The notes under the pieces were generated by a model. That model worked only from the letters and a program-made list of their open reading frames with translations, was not told where the DNA came from and ran no database searches. Positions 7,625 through 14,230 of a stretch of DNA of 34,874 nt are shown here, piece after piece. The stretch is from Actinomycetota bacterium. Its GTDB lineage: Bacteria; Actinomycetota; Acidimicrobiia; IMCC26256; BP-133. The position numbers and the translations under genes were made by a program. How positions within the stretch are numbered: position 1 is the first letter of the stretch; every line of letters begins with the position of its first letter. The DNA is taken from contig JAUZEY010000207.1 of NCBI GenBank assembly GCA_030838785.1, forward strand, positions 1-34,874, read 5' to 3'.

Positions 7625-8080
7625 ATGCGCGAAGTCGGCATGCAAGTGACGGCCAAGGCCGAGTACGCCCTCCGGGCGGCGACGGTGCTGGCCTCGGCGG
7701 GGCCCGGGCCGGTCAAGAGCGAGACGATCGCCGACGCCGAGGACATCCCCCTGCGGTTCCTCCACAACATCCTGGCCGCCCTCACCCGGGGTGGGATCCT
7801 GACCAGCCTGCGGGGCGCCGACGGCGGCTACGAGCTCTGCCGGGACGCAGCCACGATCACCGTGGCCGACGTCATCCGGGCGGTCGAGGGGCCGTTCGCC
7901 GCCGGCGGCGGCCCCGAGATACCCACCGCAGTCTCCGGCGCCCGGCGGGAGACGCTCCGGGCCGTGTGGGCCGTCCTGCGGGCCAACGAGCGAGCCGTCC
8001 TCGAGTCGGTCACCCTGGCCGACCTGGCCGCCGGCCTCCTGCCCGAGATGACCTCGGTCGGACGGGCGCCGTCGGCCTAG
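7625..8080 (+). CDS. Rrf2-family transcriptional regulator without Fe-S cysteines
   Basis: A 151-aa winged-helix protein with the Rrf2 signature: QVTAKAEYALRA, then IPLRFLHNILAALTRGGILTSLRGADGGYELC, then ADVIRAVEGP. IscR and NsrR bind a cluster through three cysteines after this point; none is present here (the only Cys is in ELCRD), so it is more like CymR-type members that sense metabolic state by protein or ligand contact. The true start may be the second ATG at 7640 (MQVTAK), which fits the family better. It lies 8 nt after the permease gene and 11 nt before the deacetylase gene and probably regulates this operon. Confidence 0.88.
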   Translation: MREVGMQVTAKAEYALRAATVLASAGPGPVKSETIADAEDIPLRFLHNILAALTRGGILTSLRGADGGYELCRDAATITVADVIRAVEGPFAAGGGPEIPTAVSGARRETLRAVWAVLRANERAVLESVTLADLAAGLLPEMTSVGRAPSA

Positions 8081-8091
8081 TCTGGGCCTTC

Positions 8092-8892
8092 GTGGCAACC
8101 CTGGTCAGCTTTCACGCCCACCCCGACGACGAAGCGATCGCCTGCGGCGGCACCATGGCCAAGGCCGCCGCCGCCGGGCACCGGGTCGTCCTGGTCACGG
8201 CCACCTCGGGCGAGTGCGGCGAGGTGGCCGACGGCGTCCTCGACCCGGGCGAGACGCTGGGGGAGCGGCGCCAGAAGGAGCTGGCCGAGGCGGCCGAGAT
8301 CCTCGGCGTGGCCCGGGTGGAGATCCTGGGCTACCGCGACAGCGGCATGATCGGCACTCCGGAGAACGAGGACGCGGGGTGCTTCTGGCAGACGCCGGTC
8401 GACGAGGCGGCGGCCCGCCTGGCTCGCATCCTGGCCGAGGAGCGGCCGGACGCCCTCACGGTCTACGACGAGCACGGCAACTACGGCCATCCCGACCACA
8501 TCCAGGTCCACCGGGTCGGCGTGCGGGCGGCGGAGATGGCCCGGGTGGAGCGGGTCTACGAGGCGACGCTGAACCGCGACGAGTTCCGGCGGCTCATGGC
8601 CCGGGCCACCGAGCTCGGCCTTCCCGACGCCGCCGACCTGCCCGACATGGAAGACGTGGGCGACCAGATGGGGCTGCCCGAGGAGCTTCTGACGACGGCG
8701 GTCGACGTGTCGTCGCAGCTCGAGGTCAAGCGGCGGGCGATGGCCGCCCACGCCAGCCAGATCGACGAGAACTCTTTCTTCCTCACCATGCCGCCGGTCG
8801 CCTTCGCCGCGGCCTTCGGCACCGAGTGGTATCGGCGTCGCGGGGCGCCCCCCGGCCTGCGCGAACGGGAGATCCTCCCCAACGGGCTGTGA
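8092..8892 (+). CDS. PIG-L/LmbE deacetylase, mycothiol-enzyme-like (Mca/MshB type)
   Basis: A 266-aa zinc-dependent deacetylase. The metal site is visible as AHPDDE near the N-terminus and HPDH further on; GYRDSGM is the substrate-loop motif shared with MshB and Mca of mycothiol metabolism. MshB makes GlcN-Ins during mycothiol synthesis, and Mca cleaves mycothiol S-conjugates during detoxification; I cannot decide between them or a related amidase. I use the GTG at 8092, because the track ORF begins inside the rrf2 gene and the fold starts at LVSFHAHPDD. It ends the sulfonate-type operon, tying thiol chemistry to sulfur uptake. Confidence 0.85.
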   Translation: MATLVSFHAHPDDEAIACGGTMAKAAAAGHRVVLVTATSGECGEVADGVLDPGETLGERRQKELAEAAEILGVARVEILGYRDSGMIGTPENEDAGCFWQTPVDEAAARLARILAEERPDALTVYDEHGNYGHPDHIQVHRVGVRAAEMARVERVYEATLNRDEFRRLMARATELGLPDAADLPDMEDVGDQMGLPEELLTTAVDVSSQLEVKRRAMAAHASQIDENSFFLTMPPVAFAAAFGTEWYRRRGAPPGLREREILPNGL

Positions 8893-8898
8893 GCGAAC

Positions 8899-8953
8899 GT
8901 TTCCACGCTGGAAACACAAGCGAAAACGGCCCAGCACAGACACTTCGTAGCGT
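8899..8953 (+). promoter_or_regulatory. Promoter/operator of the formate/nitrite channel gene
   Basis: A perfect inverted repeat GTTTCC-N5-GGAAAC lies at 8899-8915, and a TAGCGT -10-like box at 8948-8953, followed by TCTGCT. There is no good -35, which suggests activator dependence. The same repeat and box recur upstream of the copper operon with the same 38-bp offset. The leader contains a GCCCGG/CCGGGC hairpin before the ribosome site. Confidence 0.6.
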
Positions 8954-9006
8954 TCTGCTCCAAAGGCCCGGCTGGCCTGTGGCCCGGGCACCGAAAGGAG
9001 CAGCCC

Positions 9007-9873
9007 ATGCCCATACCCATTGCCGAAGCCGTCTCGGAGCAGGCCGATCTGGCCCGGACGAAGGCGGTGGCGGCAAAGAACGTTCCGAAATTCCTGTTCT
9101 CCTCCGCGCTGGCCGGGGCCTACGTCGGCGTCGGGATCGTCCTCCTGGCCGCCACCACCGGGCCTTTGGCAGCGGCGAACTCTCCAGCCGTCAAGCTCGT
9201 CGCGGGGGCTGTCTTCGGAGTCGCTCTGACGCTGGTGATCATGGCCGGCGCGGACCTGTTCACCGGTCTGAACATGATCATGCTGCAGGGCTTGGCGGCG
9301 GGGACCGTGAATGCGCTCGAGCTCCTCTTCGTCTGGATCTCGTCGCTGGTGGGAAACCTGATCGGCGCTCTCGCCTTCTCCTGGCTGATAAACGCCGGCG
9401 GAACGCTGTCGGCGAAGACCCCGGCCGGGAAGCTCGGCCCGGGTGAGGCGTTCCTGGAGTCCCTGGTGAAGGCCAAGAACGCCGCGCCGGGCGCCCAGCT
9501 CTTCTGGCGGGCGCTGGCCTGCAACATGCTCGTCTGCCTGGCGGTGTGGATGGCCGCCCGGACGCGCAACGACGCCGCCAAGGTGATGGTCGTCTGGTGG
9601 TGCCTCATGGCGTTCATCGCCGTCGGCCTGGAGCACTCGATCGCCAACATGACGATCTACGGCGTGGCCATCTACCACCACGCCGCCGGGTATTCGGACC
9701 TCCTCCGCAACCTGACCTGGACCGTGCCGGGGAACATCGTGGGTGGGGGGCTCGTCATCGGCCTCGGCTACGCCTGGATCGCCGGGAAGAGTTCGGCGAT
9801 GCCGGCGGAAATGGTCGAGCCAACCCCGGTTGGCTCCAACGGGATGGCGGCGGAGGCGGCGGTCGCCCGCTGA
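9007..9873 (+). CDS. Formate/nitrite transporter (FNT) family channel
   Basis: A 288-aa pentameric-channel subunit with six membrane helices. FNT landmarks are visible: GADLFTGLNMIM (the first broken helix), the NMLVCLAVWMA segment and EHSIANM with the central conserved His. FNT proteins carry formate, nitrite or hydrosulfide together with protons. The family alone does not fix the substrate; copper-protein neighbours make nitrite plausible (NirC-like). The ATG at 9007 has an AAAGGAG ribosome site. A strong terminator follows, so the gene is monocistronic, but its promoter matches that of the next operon. Confidence 0.9.
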   Translation: MPIPIAEAVSEQADLARTKAVAAKNVPKFLFSSALAGAYVGVGIVLLAATTGPLAAANSPAVKLVAGAVFGVALTLVIMAGADLFTGLNMIMLQGLAAGTVNALELLFVWISSLVGNLIGALAFSWLINAGGTLSAKTPAGKLGPGEAFLESLVKAKNAAPGAQLFWRALACNMLVCLAVWMAARTRNDAAKVMVVWWCLMAFIAVGLEHSIANMTIYGVAIYHHAAGYSDLLRNLTWTVPGNIVGGGLVIGLGYAWIAGKSSAMPAEMVEPTPVGSNGMAAEAAVAR

Positions 9874-9904
9874 TTCAGCCCTCGTCGAGCAACACCCGAC
9901 CGTA

Positions 9905-9939
9905 AGCGGGGCCCGACGCAAGTCGGGCCCCGCTCTTTT
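9905..9939 (+). terminator. Rho-independent terminator
   Basis: A 13-bp perfect stem (AGCGGGGCCCGAC / GTCGGGCCCCGCT) with a GCAA loop is followed by CTTTT. It lies 31 nt after the channel gene stop. Confidence 0.93.
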
Positions 9940-9942
9940 GCG

Positions 9943-9980
9943 TCAATACCGTTCGAATGTTTCTCAATAGCCATTCGAAT
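9943..9980. repeat. Two tandem TCAATA-N3/4-TTCGAAT repeats in AT-rich DNA
   Basis: TCAATACCGTTCGAAT (9943-9958) and TCAATAGCCATTCGAAT (9964-9980) are repeated with a period of 21-22 bp, two helical turns. The halves TTCGAATG and CATTCGAA also form an inverted repeat (9952-9979). The surrounding DNA is unusually AT-rich for this window. It looks like a tandem operator upstream of the copper operon. Confidence 0.6.
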
Positions 9981-10034
9981 TTAAAGGGATAAGAACGTCG
10001 GTCGGCGGCTGCTAGAAGTTCCAAGCGAGATCCC

Positions 10035-10089
10035 GTTCTCTGGTTGGAAACATTCGGCAAACGGCTGCGACGCAAACGTTTCCTAGCGT
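10035..10089 (+). promoter_or_regulatory. Promoter/operator of the copper operon
   Basis: GTTCTC-N5-GGAAAC (10035-10051), a degenerate copy of the channel-gene repeat, is followed 38 bp later (start to start, from GGAAAC) by the same TAGCGT box (10084-10089) and a CCTGCT sequence. The right arm and the -10 are identical to those at 8910 and 8948. A further GTTTCC half-site lies at 10078-10083. Confidence 0.6.
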
Positions 10090-10244
10090 CCTGCTTGCGG
10101 TGGTTTGTCCGTTGTGTCCGCTTGCGGCGCTGACGGGACCTCCCACCCGCTGGCGCCCCATCGGGGGCGAAAACCCCGCATGTCCTTGCCGCCTTACATC
10201 ACACCAGATCGGGGTTGCACACCCGAGAAAGGGGCTGCGCCGCA
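10090..10244 (+). other. Long structured 5' leader of the copper operon
   Basis: About 150 nt separate the -10 box from the first start codon, and no gene is visible in them. Competing hairpins can be drawn: CGCCCC (10154-10159) with GGGGCG (10164-10169), or the same G-run with CCCC at 10174-10177, plus CGGG-N8-CCCG at 10210-10225. The AAAGGGG ribosome site (10228-10234) could also pair with the free CCCC. This is compatible with leader-based control. I do not recognise a known riboswitch. Confidence 0.35.
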
Positions 10245-12254
10245 GTGAGAGAAACCACCAAACGACCGCGCGGAAGCATCAGGAGGAAGCTGCTCGGGCT
10301 TCCCGCTCTGCTCCTCCTTGCGACTGTCGTCGGCACGGCGAGCCTGGCCGGTTTGGCCGGGGCGTCCTCGTCACAGGGGGGAGCGAAGTTCGACGCTGCC
10401 ACCTGGAAGCCGACGCTCGACAGTCCGCTCCCGCCGATGGAAGCGCCGCTGTCGTTCCACCTGAGCGACCAGCCGGCGTACTGGTACGACAACGGTCGAG
10501 CCGACCTCGAAGGAATCCTGCACACCCGCTCGCTGTCGGCGGCGGTAGCCGGGGTTCCGACGAAGGTGAAGTTCGAGATCGGTGAGCCGTACACCAGCCA
10601 GACCCACACCGTTTCCAGCATCGTCTGGCCGGTGGGGGCCAAGGGAGTGCCCTTCATCCAGCAGGGGTCCTTCGCCGGGGAGACCGAGTTCGAGCTCTCC
10701 TCGCCGGGCCTCTACGTGTTCCAGTGCCGGGTCCACCCCTACATGCTCGGGGCCGTCGTCAACGACGACCCGACCACGCCGGGCGCCGACCTGGGCAAGT
10801 CGGTCCACTGGATCGACGGTACCGACATGCCGACCGCTTCCGACGAGATCCTCTTCATCGTCTCGAAGTTCTTCATCGTGACGGAGCCGGCCAACTGGCA
10901 GTACTACTCGCCCGACCACCCGGTCGTGTGGGACCCGCAGTTCCCGAGCGCCCCGGTGATGACCGGCAACGCCGACGGCTCTCCGAACCTGATTCCCAAC
11001 CTCAACGACTACTTCCACGCCAAGTACCACCTGCCCCAGACCCTCAACCCGCCGACCAAACCTGACGTCCAGGCCGTGGGCGACATGATGGTCGACACGC
11101 AGTTCGAGAAGTCGGCCGGCAAGGACAAGCCCGGCTCCATCACCACGTTCGACGGTTCGACGTGGGAGATGGACCGCAAGATGTTCCTGCCGTCGATCAA
11201 TATGAACAACCCGCACAACATGGGCCTGAGCCGTGACCAGAAGACCCTGTTCCAGAGCCAGTGGTTCTCGAACAAGGTCACGGCGATCGACCTGGCTACC
11301 GGCAAGGAGCTCCACACCACGGAAGTCGGACCGTCCCCGTCGCACGTCATGCGGCGTCCGGGCACCGACACGCTCATCGTTCCCAACAACGGTGGCAACC
11401 GGATCGTGGAGCTCGACCCCGCCGGGTCGAAGGTGATCAAGTCGTACTTCACCCAGGCCCCGGGTCAGGACCCTGCCTTCCCCCACGCCCACTGGGTGAG
11501 CTTCGACGGGAAGCACGTGGTCACCCCGAACTCGAACGAGTCCAACGCTTCGCTGTTCGACCTCAGCGTGCCGAACATGGTCAAGCCGTTCTCCGGCGGG
11601 TTCCCCGTCGCGACGTCGATGACCAACGACGGCAAGCGGGCGTACGTGGCCAACCTCCTCGACCACACCATCCGGTGTTTGTCGGTGGATGCGCCCGCCT
11701 GCCCGACGCCTGACGGTTCGATCAAGGATACGTACTCGATCGACCTGCGGGAGCACTACAACAAGATCAGCGGCGAGTCGAACGGCCCCTACGGCCTTTC
11801 GCCGATCCAGCTGCCGGTCAGCCCCGACGACCACTACATGCTGGTGGTCGGCACCTTCACCGGCAACGTGCTCGAGATCGACATGAAGACGAACAAGATC
11901 GTCAAGTCGTTCCCGTGCGGTCCCGGTTGCCACGGCATCAACTTCGGCGCCAAGAAGGGCGGGGGCTACCTCGGTTACGTGTCGGTCAAGTTCGCCAACG
12001 TCGCCTGGGTCATCGACGGTGACCCCAACAGCGACGGCGACCTGTCCGACGCCCGCCTGACCGGTGGCGTCATCACCAGTGGCGCAGCCACCAAGATCAA
12101 CGACGACACGCCCAGCTCGCAGTTCGGGCAGGGCGGCCAGGGCGTCTGGGCCTACCCCGAGGTCTACAACGGGTGGGTGCAGGAGCTGCCCGACGAGTGG
12201 AAGTCCCAGTTGACCTGCCAGCAGCAGAACCCGCTCCTGAAGGCGGTCTGCTAA
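10245..12254 (+). CDS. Secreted cupredoxin-beta-propeller fusion protein
   Basis: A 669-aa exported protein. A signal peptide (SIRRKLLGLPALLLLATVVG, with a twin Arg) is followed by a cupredoxin domain (~70-175) whose blue-copper ligands are visible: His121 and CRVHPYM (Cys161, His164, Met167), the short amicyanin-type C-x2-H-x2-M loop. The rest (~250-650) is a YVTN-type seven-bladed beta-propeller with repeats such as NKVTAIDLATGKEL, NRIVELDPAGSKV and YVANLLDHTIRCL. Several blades carry His-rich loops (NNPHNM, FPHAHW, GPGCHG) that might hold a metal or cofactor. I chose GTG 10245 over the track's TTG because AAAGGGG precedes it. It is the first gene of the copper operon. The catalytic role, if any, is unknown. 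Confidence 0.78.
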   Translation: MRETTKRPRGSIRRKLLGLPALLLLATVVGTASLAGLAGASSSQGGAKFDAATWKPTLDSPLPPMEAPLSFHLSDQPAYWYDNGRADLEGILHTRSLSAAVAGVPTKVKFEIGEPYTSQTHTVSSIVWPVGAKGVPFIQQGSFAGETEFELSSPGLYVFQCRVHPYMLGAVVNDDPTTPGADLGKSVHWIDGTDMPTASDEILFIVSKFFIVTEPANWQYYSPDHPVVWDPQFPSAPVMTGNADGSPNLIPNLNDYFHAKYHLPQTLNPPTKPDVQAVGDMMVDTQFEKSAGKDKPGSITTFDGSTWEMDRKMFLPSINMNNPHNMGLSRDQKTLFQSQWFSNKVTAIDLATGKELHTTEVGPSPSHVMRRPGTDTLIVPNNGGNRIVELDPAGSKVIKSYFTQAPGQDPAFPHAHWVSFDGKHVVTPNSNESNASLFDLSVPNMVKPFSGGFPVATSMTNDGKRAYVANLLDHTIRCLSVDAPACPTPDGSIKDTYSIDLREHYNKISGESNGPYGLSPIQLPVSPDDHYMLVVGTFTGNVLEIDMKTNKIVKSFPCGPGCHGINFGAKKGGGYLGYVSVKFANVAWVIDGDPNSDGDLSDARLTGGVITSGAATKINDDTPSSQFGQGGQGVWAYPEVYNGWVQELPDEWKSQLTCQQQNPLLKAVC

Positions 12255-12261
12255 CCCAATC

Positions 12262-13737
12262 ATGCGCCGTTTCCTGATCGGCGCCCTTCTCGCCGCCGCC
12301 GGGGTGTTCGTCACCCCGGCGGCGGCTTGGGCCCATGCCGAGCTCCTGTCCTCCACCCCCGGCTACGGGGACCACCTGCCCACCGCGCCGGCCGAGATCC
12401 GGCTCGAGTTCTCGGGCGCCATGGACCTCACCGGCTCCCGCCTCACGTTGCAGCACAAGGGCGGAAAGACCGAGGCGCTGGGTCACCCGGCGCTGGCGTC
12501 CCCGGACCGCCGGGTGGTGGCGGTTCCCCTTCCGCCCAAGCTGGGCGACGGCGGATACTCCCTCGTCTGGTTCTTCCTCGGCAACGACGGCCACCTCATG
12601 GGCGGGGACATCGAATTCGCAGTCGGAAGGGCCGCACCGGAAGGCTCCGCCACCGTCGCCGCGTCGGCGGGCCGCGTCGAACCGACGGCCAAGGTCCGCT
12701 CGCTCGGGGACGGCATCGCCGGCCCCGCCATCGAACTGCAGGCCAGCACCGCTCCGGCACCGGCCCCGAAACGGGCCCGGTTCACCATTGCCGTCGCCAC
12801 TCCCCAGGCCGCCGTCCGCTTCCTCGACTACGCCAGCCTCGCCACCCTGATCGGCGGTGGGGCGTTCCTGGCCCTGGTGTGGACCGACGGCACCCGCGAG
12901 CGCCGGGCGCAGCAGCTGCTGTGGTGGGCGCTGCTCGGCTCGGCCGGCGCCACGCTGCTCAGCTTCGGCCTCACCGCCGCCGGCCTGCGGGGCGTCGGGG
13001 CCCTCGACGCCCTCCGCCCGTCCGTCATGAGTGCCGTGCTCGGCACCCGCTTCTCCCGGATCATCACGGCCCGGGCCGGGTTCCTGGCGTTGGGTTTCGT
13101 CGCTCTGGCCCTGCTGACGCTGGGCCGGGACCGGGCGGTCAGCTCCCGGTGGTGGCAGGGCCTGGCCGGAGTCGCCGCGGGCGGGGTGCTGGTCACCCAC
13201 GCCCTGCTCGGGCACGCCTCCAGCGAAGGTCTCCTGGCCCGCGTGGCCGTGCTGGTCCATATCGCCGGCGTGTCCGTCTGGCTCGGCGGTCTCATCTTTC
13301 TCGTCGTCGTCGTGCTGCCGCGACGGCGCCCCGACGAGGTCCGCGTCCTCCTGCCCCGCTTCTCCAGCCTGGCCTTCACGGCGGTGGCGGCCATGGTGGT
13401 GGCCGGGGCGGTGATGGTCACCCGGGTCGTGCCGAGGCTGAGCGCGCTGCCGCAGACCGGTTACGGCCGGATGCTGCTGCTCAAGCTGGCGTTCGTGGCG
13501 CTCCTGCTCGTGGCTGCCCAGCAGGCCCGCACCTTCACGGAGCGCCGCCTGGTGAAGGACTCCACCCGGCTGCGCCCGCTGCTCACCGCCGTGGGCGTGG
13601 AGCTGACCCTGGCCATCGTCATCCTCTCCTCGACCGCCGTGCTGGTGGGCCGGGTGCCGCCCACCACCCGCACCAACCGCACTGCTGCACCAATCGTCAC
13701 TGCACCGATCGTCACTGCACCGAAAGGACCGGGATGA
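12262..13737 (+). CDS. CopC-CopD fusion copper protein
   Basis: A 491-aa protein joining two copper-resistance families. A signal peptide ends at AWA, giving a mature N-terminal His (AHAELLSSTPG), the copper ligand of CopC; the CopC domain runs to ~130 with DGHLMGG near its end. From ~175 on are about eight membrane helices of the CopD type, with LLGHASSEG and HIAGVSVWLGGL containing conserved His. Such fusions move or hold copper at the outer face of the membrane and probably load the neighbouring copper proteins. It starts 7 nt after the propeller gene with no clear ribosome site, suggesting coupled translation; its end overlaps the next gene as ATGA. The C-terminus is a short APIVT repeat. 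Confidence 0.9.
   Translation: MRRFLIGALLAAAGVFVTPAAAWAHAELLSSTPGYGDHLPTAPAEIRLEFSGAMDLTGSRLTLQHKGGKTEALGHPALASPDRRVVAVPLPPKLGDGGYSLVWFFLGNDGHLMGGDIEFAVGRAAPEGSATVAASAGRVEPTAKVRSLGDGIAGPAIELQASTAPAPAPKRARFTIAVATPQAAVRFLDYASLATLIGGGAFLALVWTDGTRERRAQQLLWWALLGSAGATLLSFGLTAAGLRGVGALDALRPSVMSAVLGTRFSRIITARAGFLALGFVALALLTLGRDRAVSSRWWQGLAGVAAGGVLVTHALLGHASSEGLLARVAVLVHIAGVSVWLGGLIFLVVVVLPRRRPDEVRVLLPRFSSLAFTAVAAMVVAGAVMVTRVVPRLSALPQTGYGRMLLLKLAFVALLLVAAQQARTFTERRLVKDSTRLRPLLTAVGVELTLAIVILSSTAVLVGRVPPTTRTNRTAAPIVTAPIVTAPKGPG
13686..13722 (+). repeat. 15-bp tandem repeat (2.5 copies) at the copCD 3' end
   Basis: Two units (TGCACCAATCGTCAC, then the same with one base changed) and a 7-nt third partial copy lie in frame just before the stop, encoding repeated APIVT. 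Confidence 0.9.
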
Positions 13738-14213
13738 TCACACCACTACGCGCTGCCGCCCTCGCGGTCGCGACGGCGTTGCTCGTACCGATGGTGACGT
13801 CCGGCCCGGCCCGGGCCGAGGAGCACACCGACGAGATCAAGGGCCTCGCTTTCAACCCGGACCAGCTGTCGGTCCGGGCCGGTGACGCCGTCACCTGGGT
13901 CAACCACGACAGCGACAAGCATCACCTGCAGGGTGACGGGTTCGAGTCGAAGGATCTGCCCAACAACAGCACGTTCACGGTCCAGTTCCCGGAGCCGGGG
14001 GAGATCGCCTACCACTGCACGATCCACACCTATATGGAGGGCAAGGTCGTCGTGTTGAACCCCGACGGCAGCACGCCGCCTTCCACCGCCGGAGAGCCCG
14101 AGGCGCCGCCCGCCCCGTCGACCACGACGTCGAGCACCAACCCGCCCGGCCCGCTGGACGGCGTGCCGGCGGCGCCCGCACCGGCACCGCCCGTACCGGC
14201 GCCGAAGCGATGA
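13734..14213 (+). CDS. Amicyanin-like secreted cupredoxin
   Basis: A 159-aa protein: signal peptide ending near PARA (residue ~28), one cupredoxin domain (~30-107), then a Pro/Thr/Ala-rich tail of about 50 residues that may tether it in the wall. Blue-copper ligands are visible as His63 or His64 (DKHHLQ) and YHCTIHTYMEG (Cys95, His98, Met101), the C-x2-H-x2-M loop of amicyanin/pseudoazurin-like proteins. It should be a one-electron carrier. The loop matches that of the cupredoxin domain in the propeller protein (CxxHxYM), so the two may exchange electrons or be related by duplication. The ATG overlaps the copCD stop, with GAAAGGA upstream. Confidence 0.9.
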   Translation: MITPLRAAALAVATALLVPMVTSGPARAEEHTDEIKGLAFNPDQLSVRAGDAVTWVNHDSDKHHLQGDGFESKDLPNNSTFTVQFPEPGEIAYHCTIHTYMEGKVVVLNPDGSTPPSTAGEPEAPPAPSTTTSSTNPPGPLDGVPAAPAPAPPVPAPKR

Positions 14214-14230
14214 GCAGGAGGGACACCGAG

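Noticed and set aside
9950-9980. tRNA T-loop (GTTCGAAT)
   Set aside because: No acceptor or anticodon stem can be formed around it; it is part of a direct repeat.
10245-12254. Nitrous oxide reductase for the propeller protein
   Set aside because: NosZ has the propeller first and a CuA cupredoxin last, with two Cys. Here the order is reversed and the cupredoxin has a single-Cys blue-copper site.
12327-14213. 628-aa ORF
   Set aside because: Only its last 159 codons (from ATG 13734) are real; the earlier part is a shadow of copCD.
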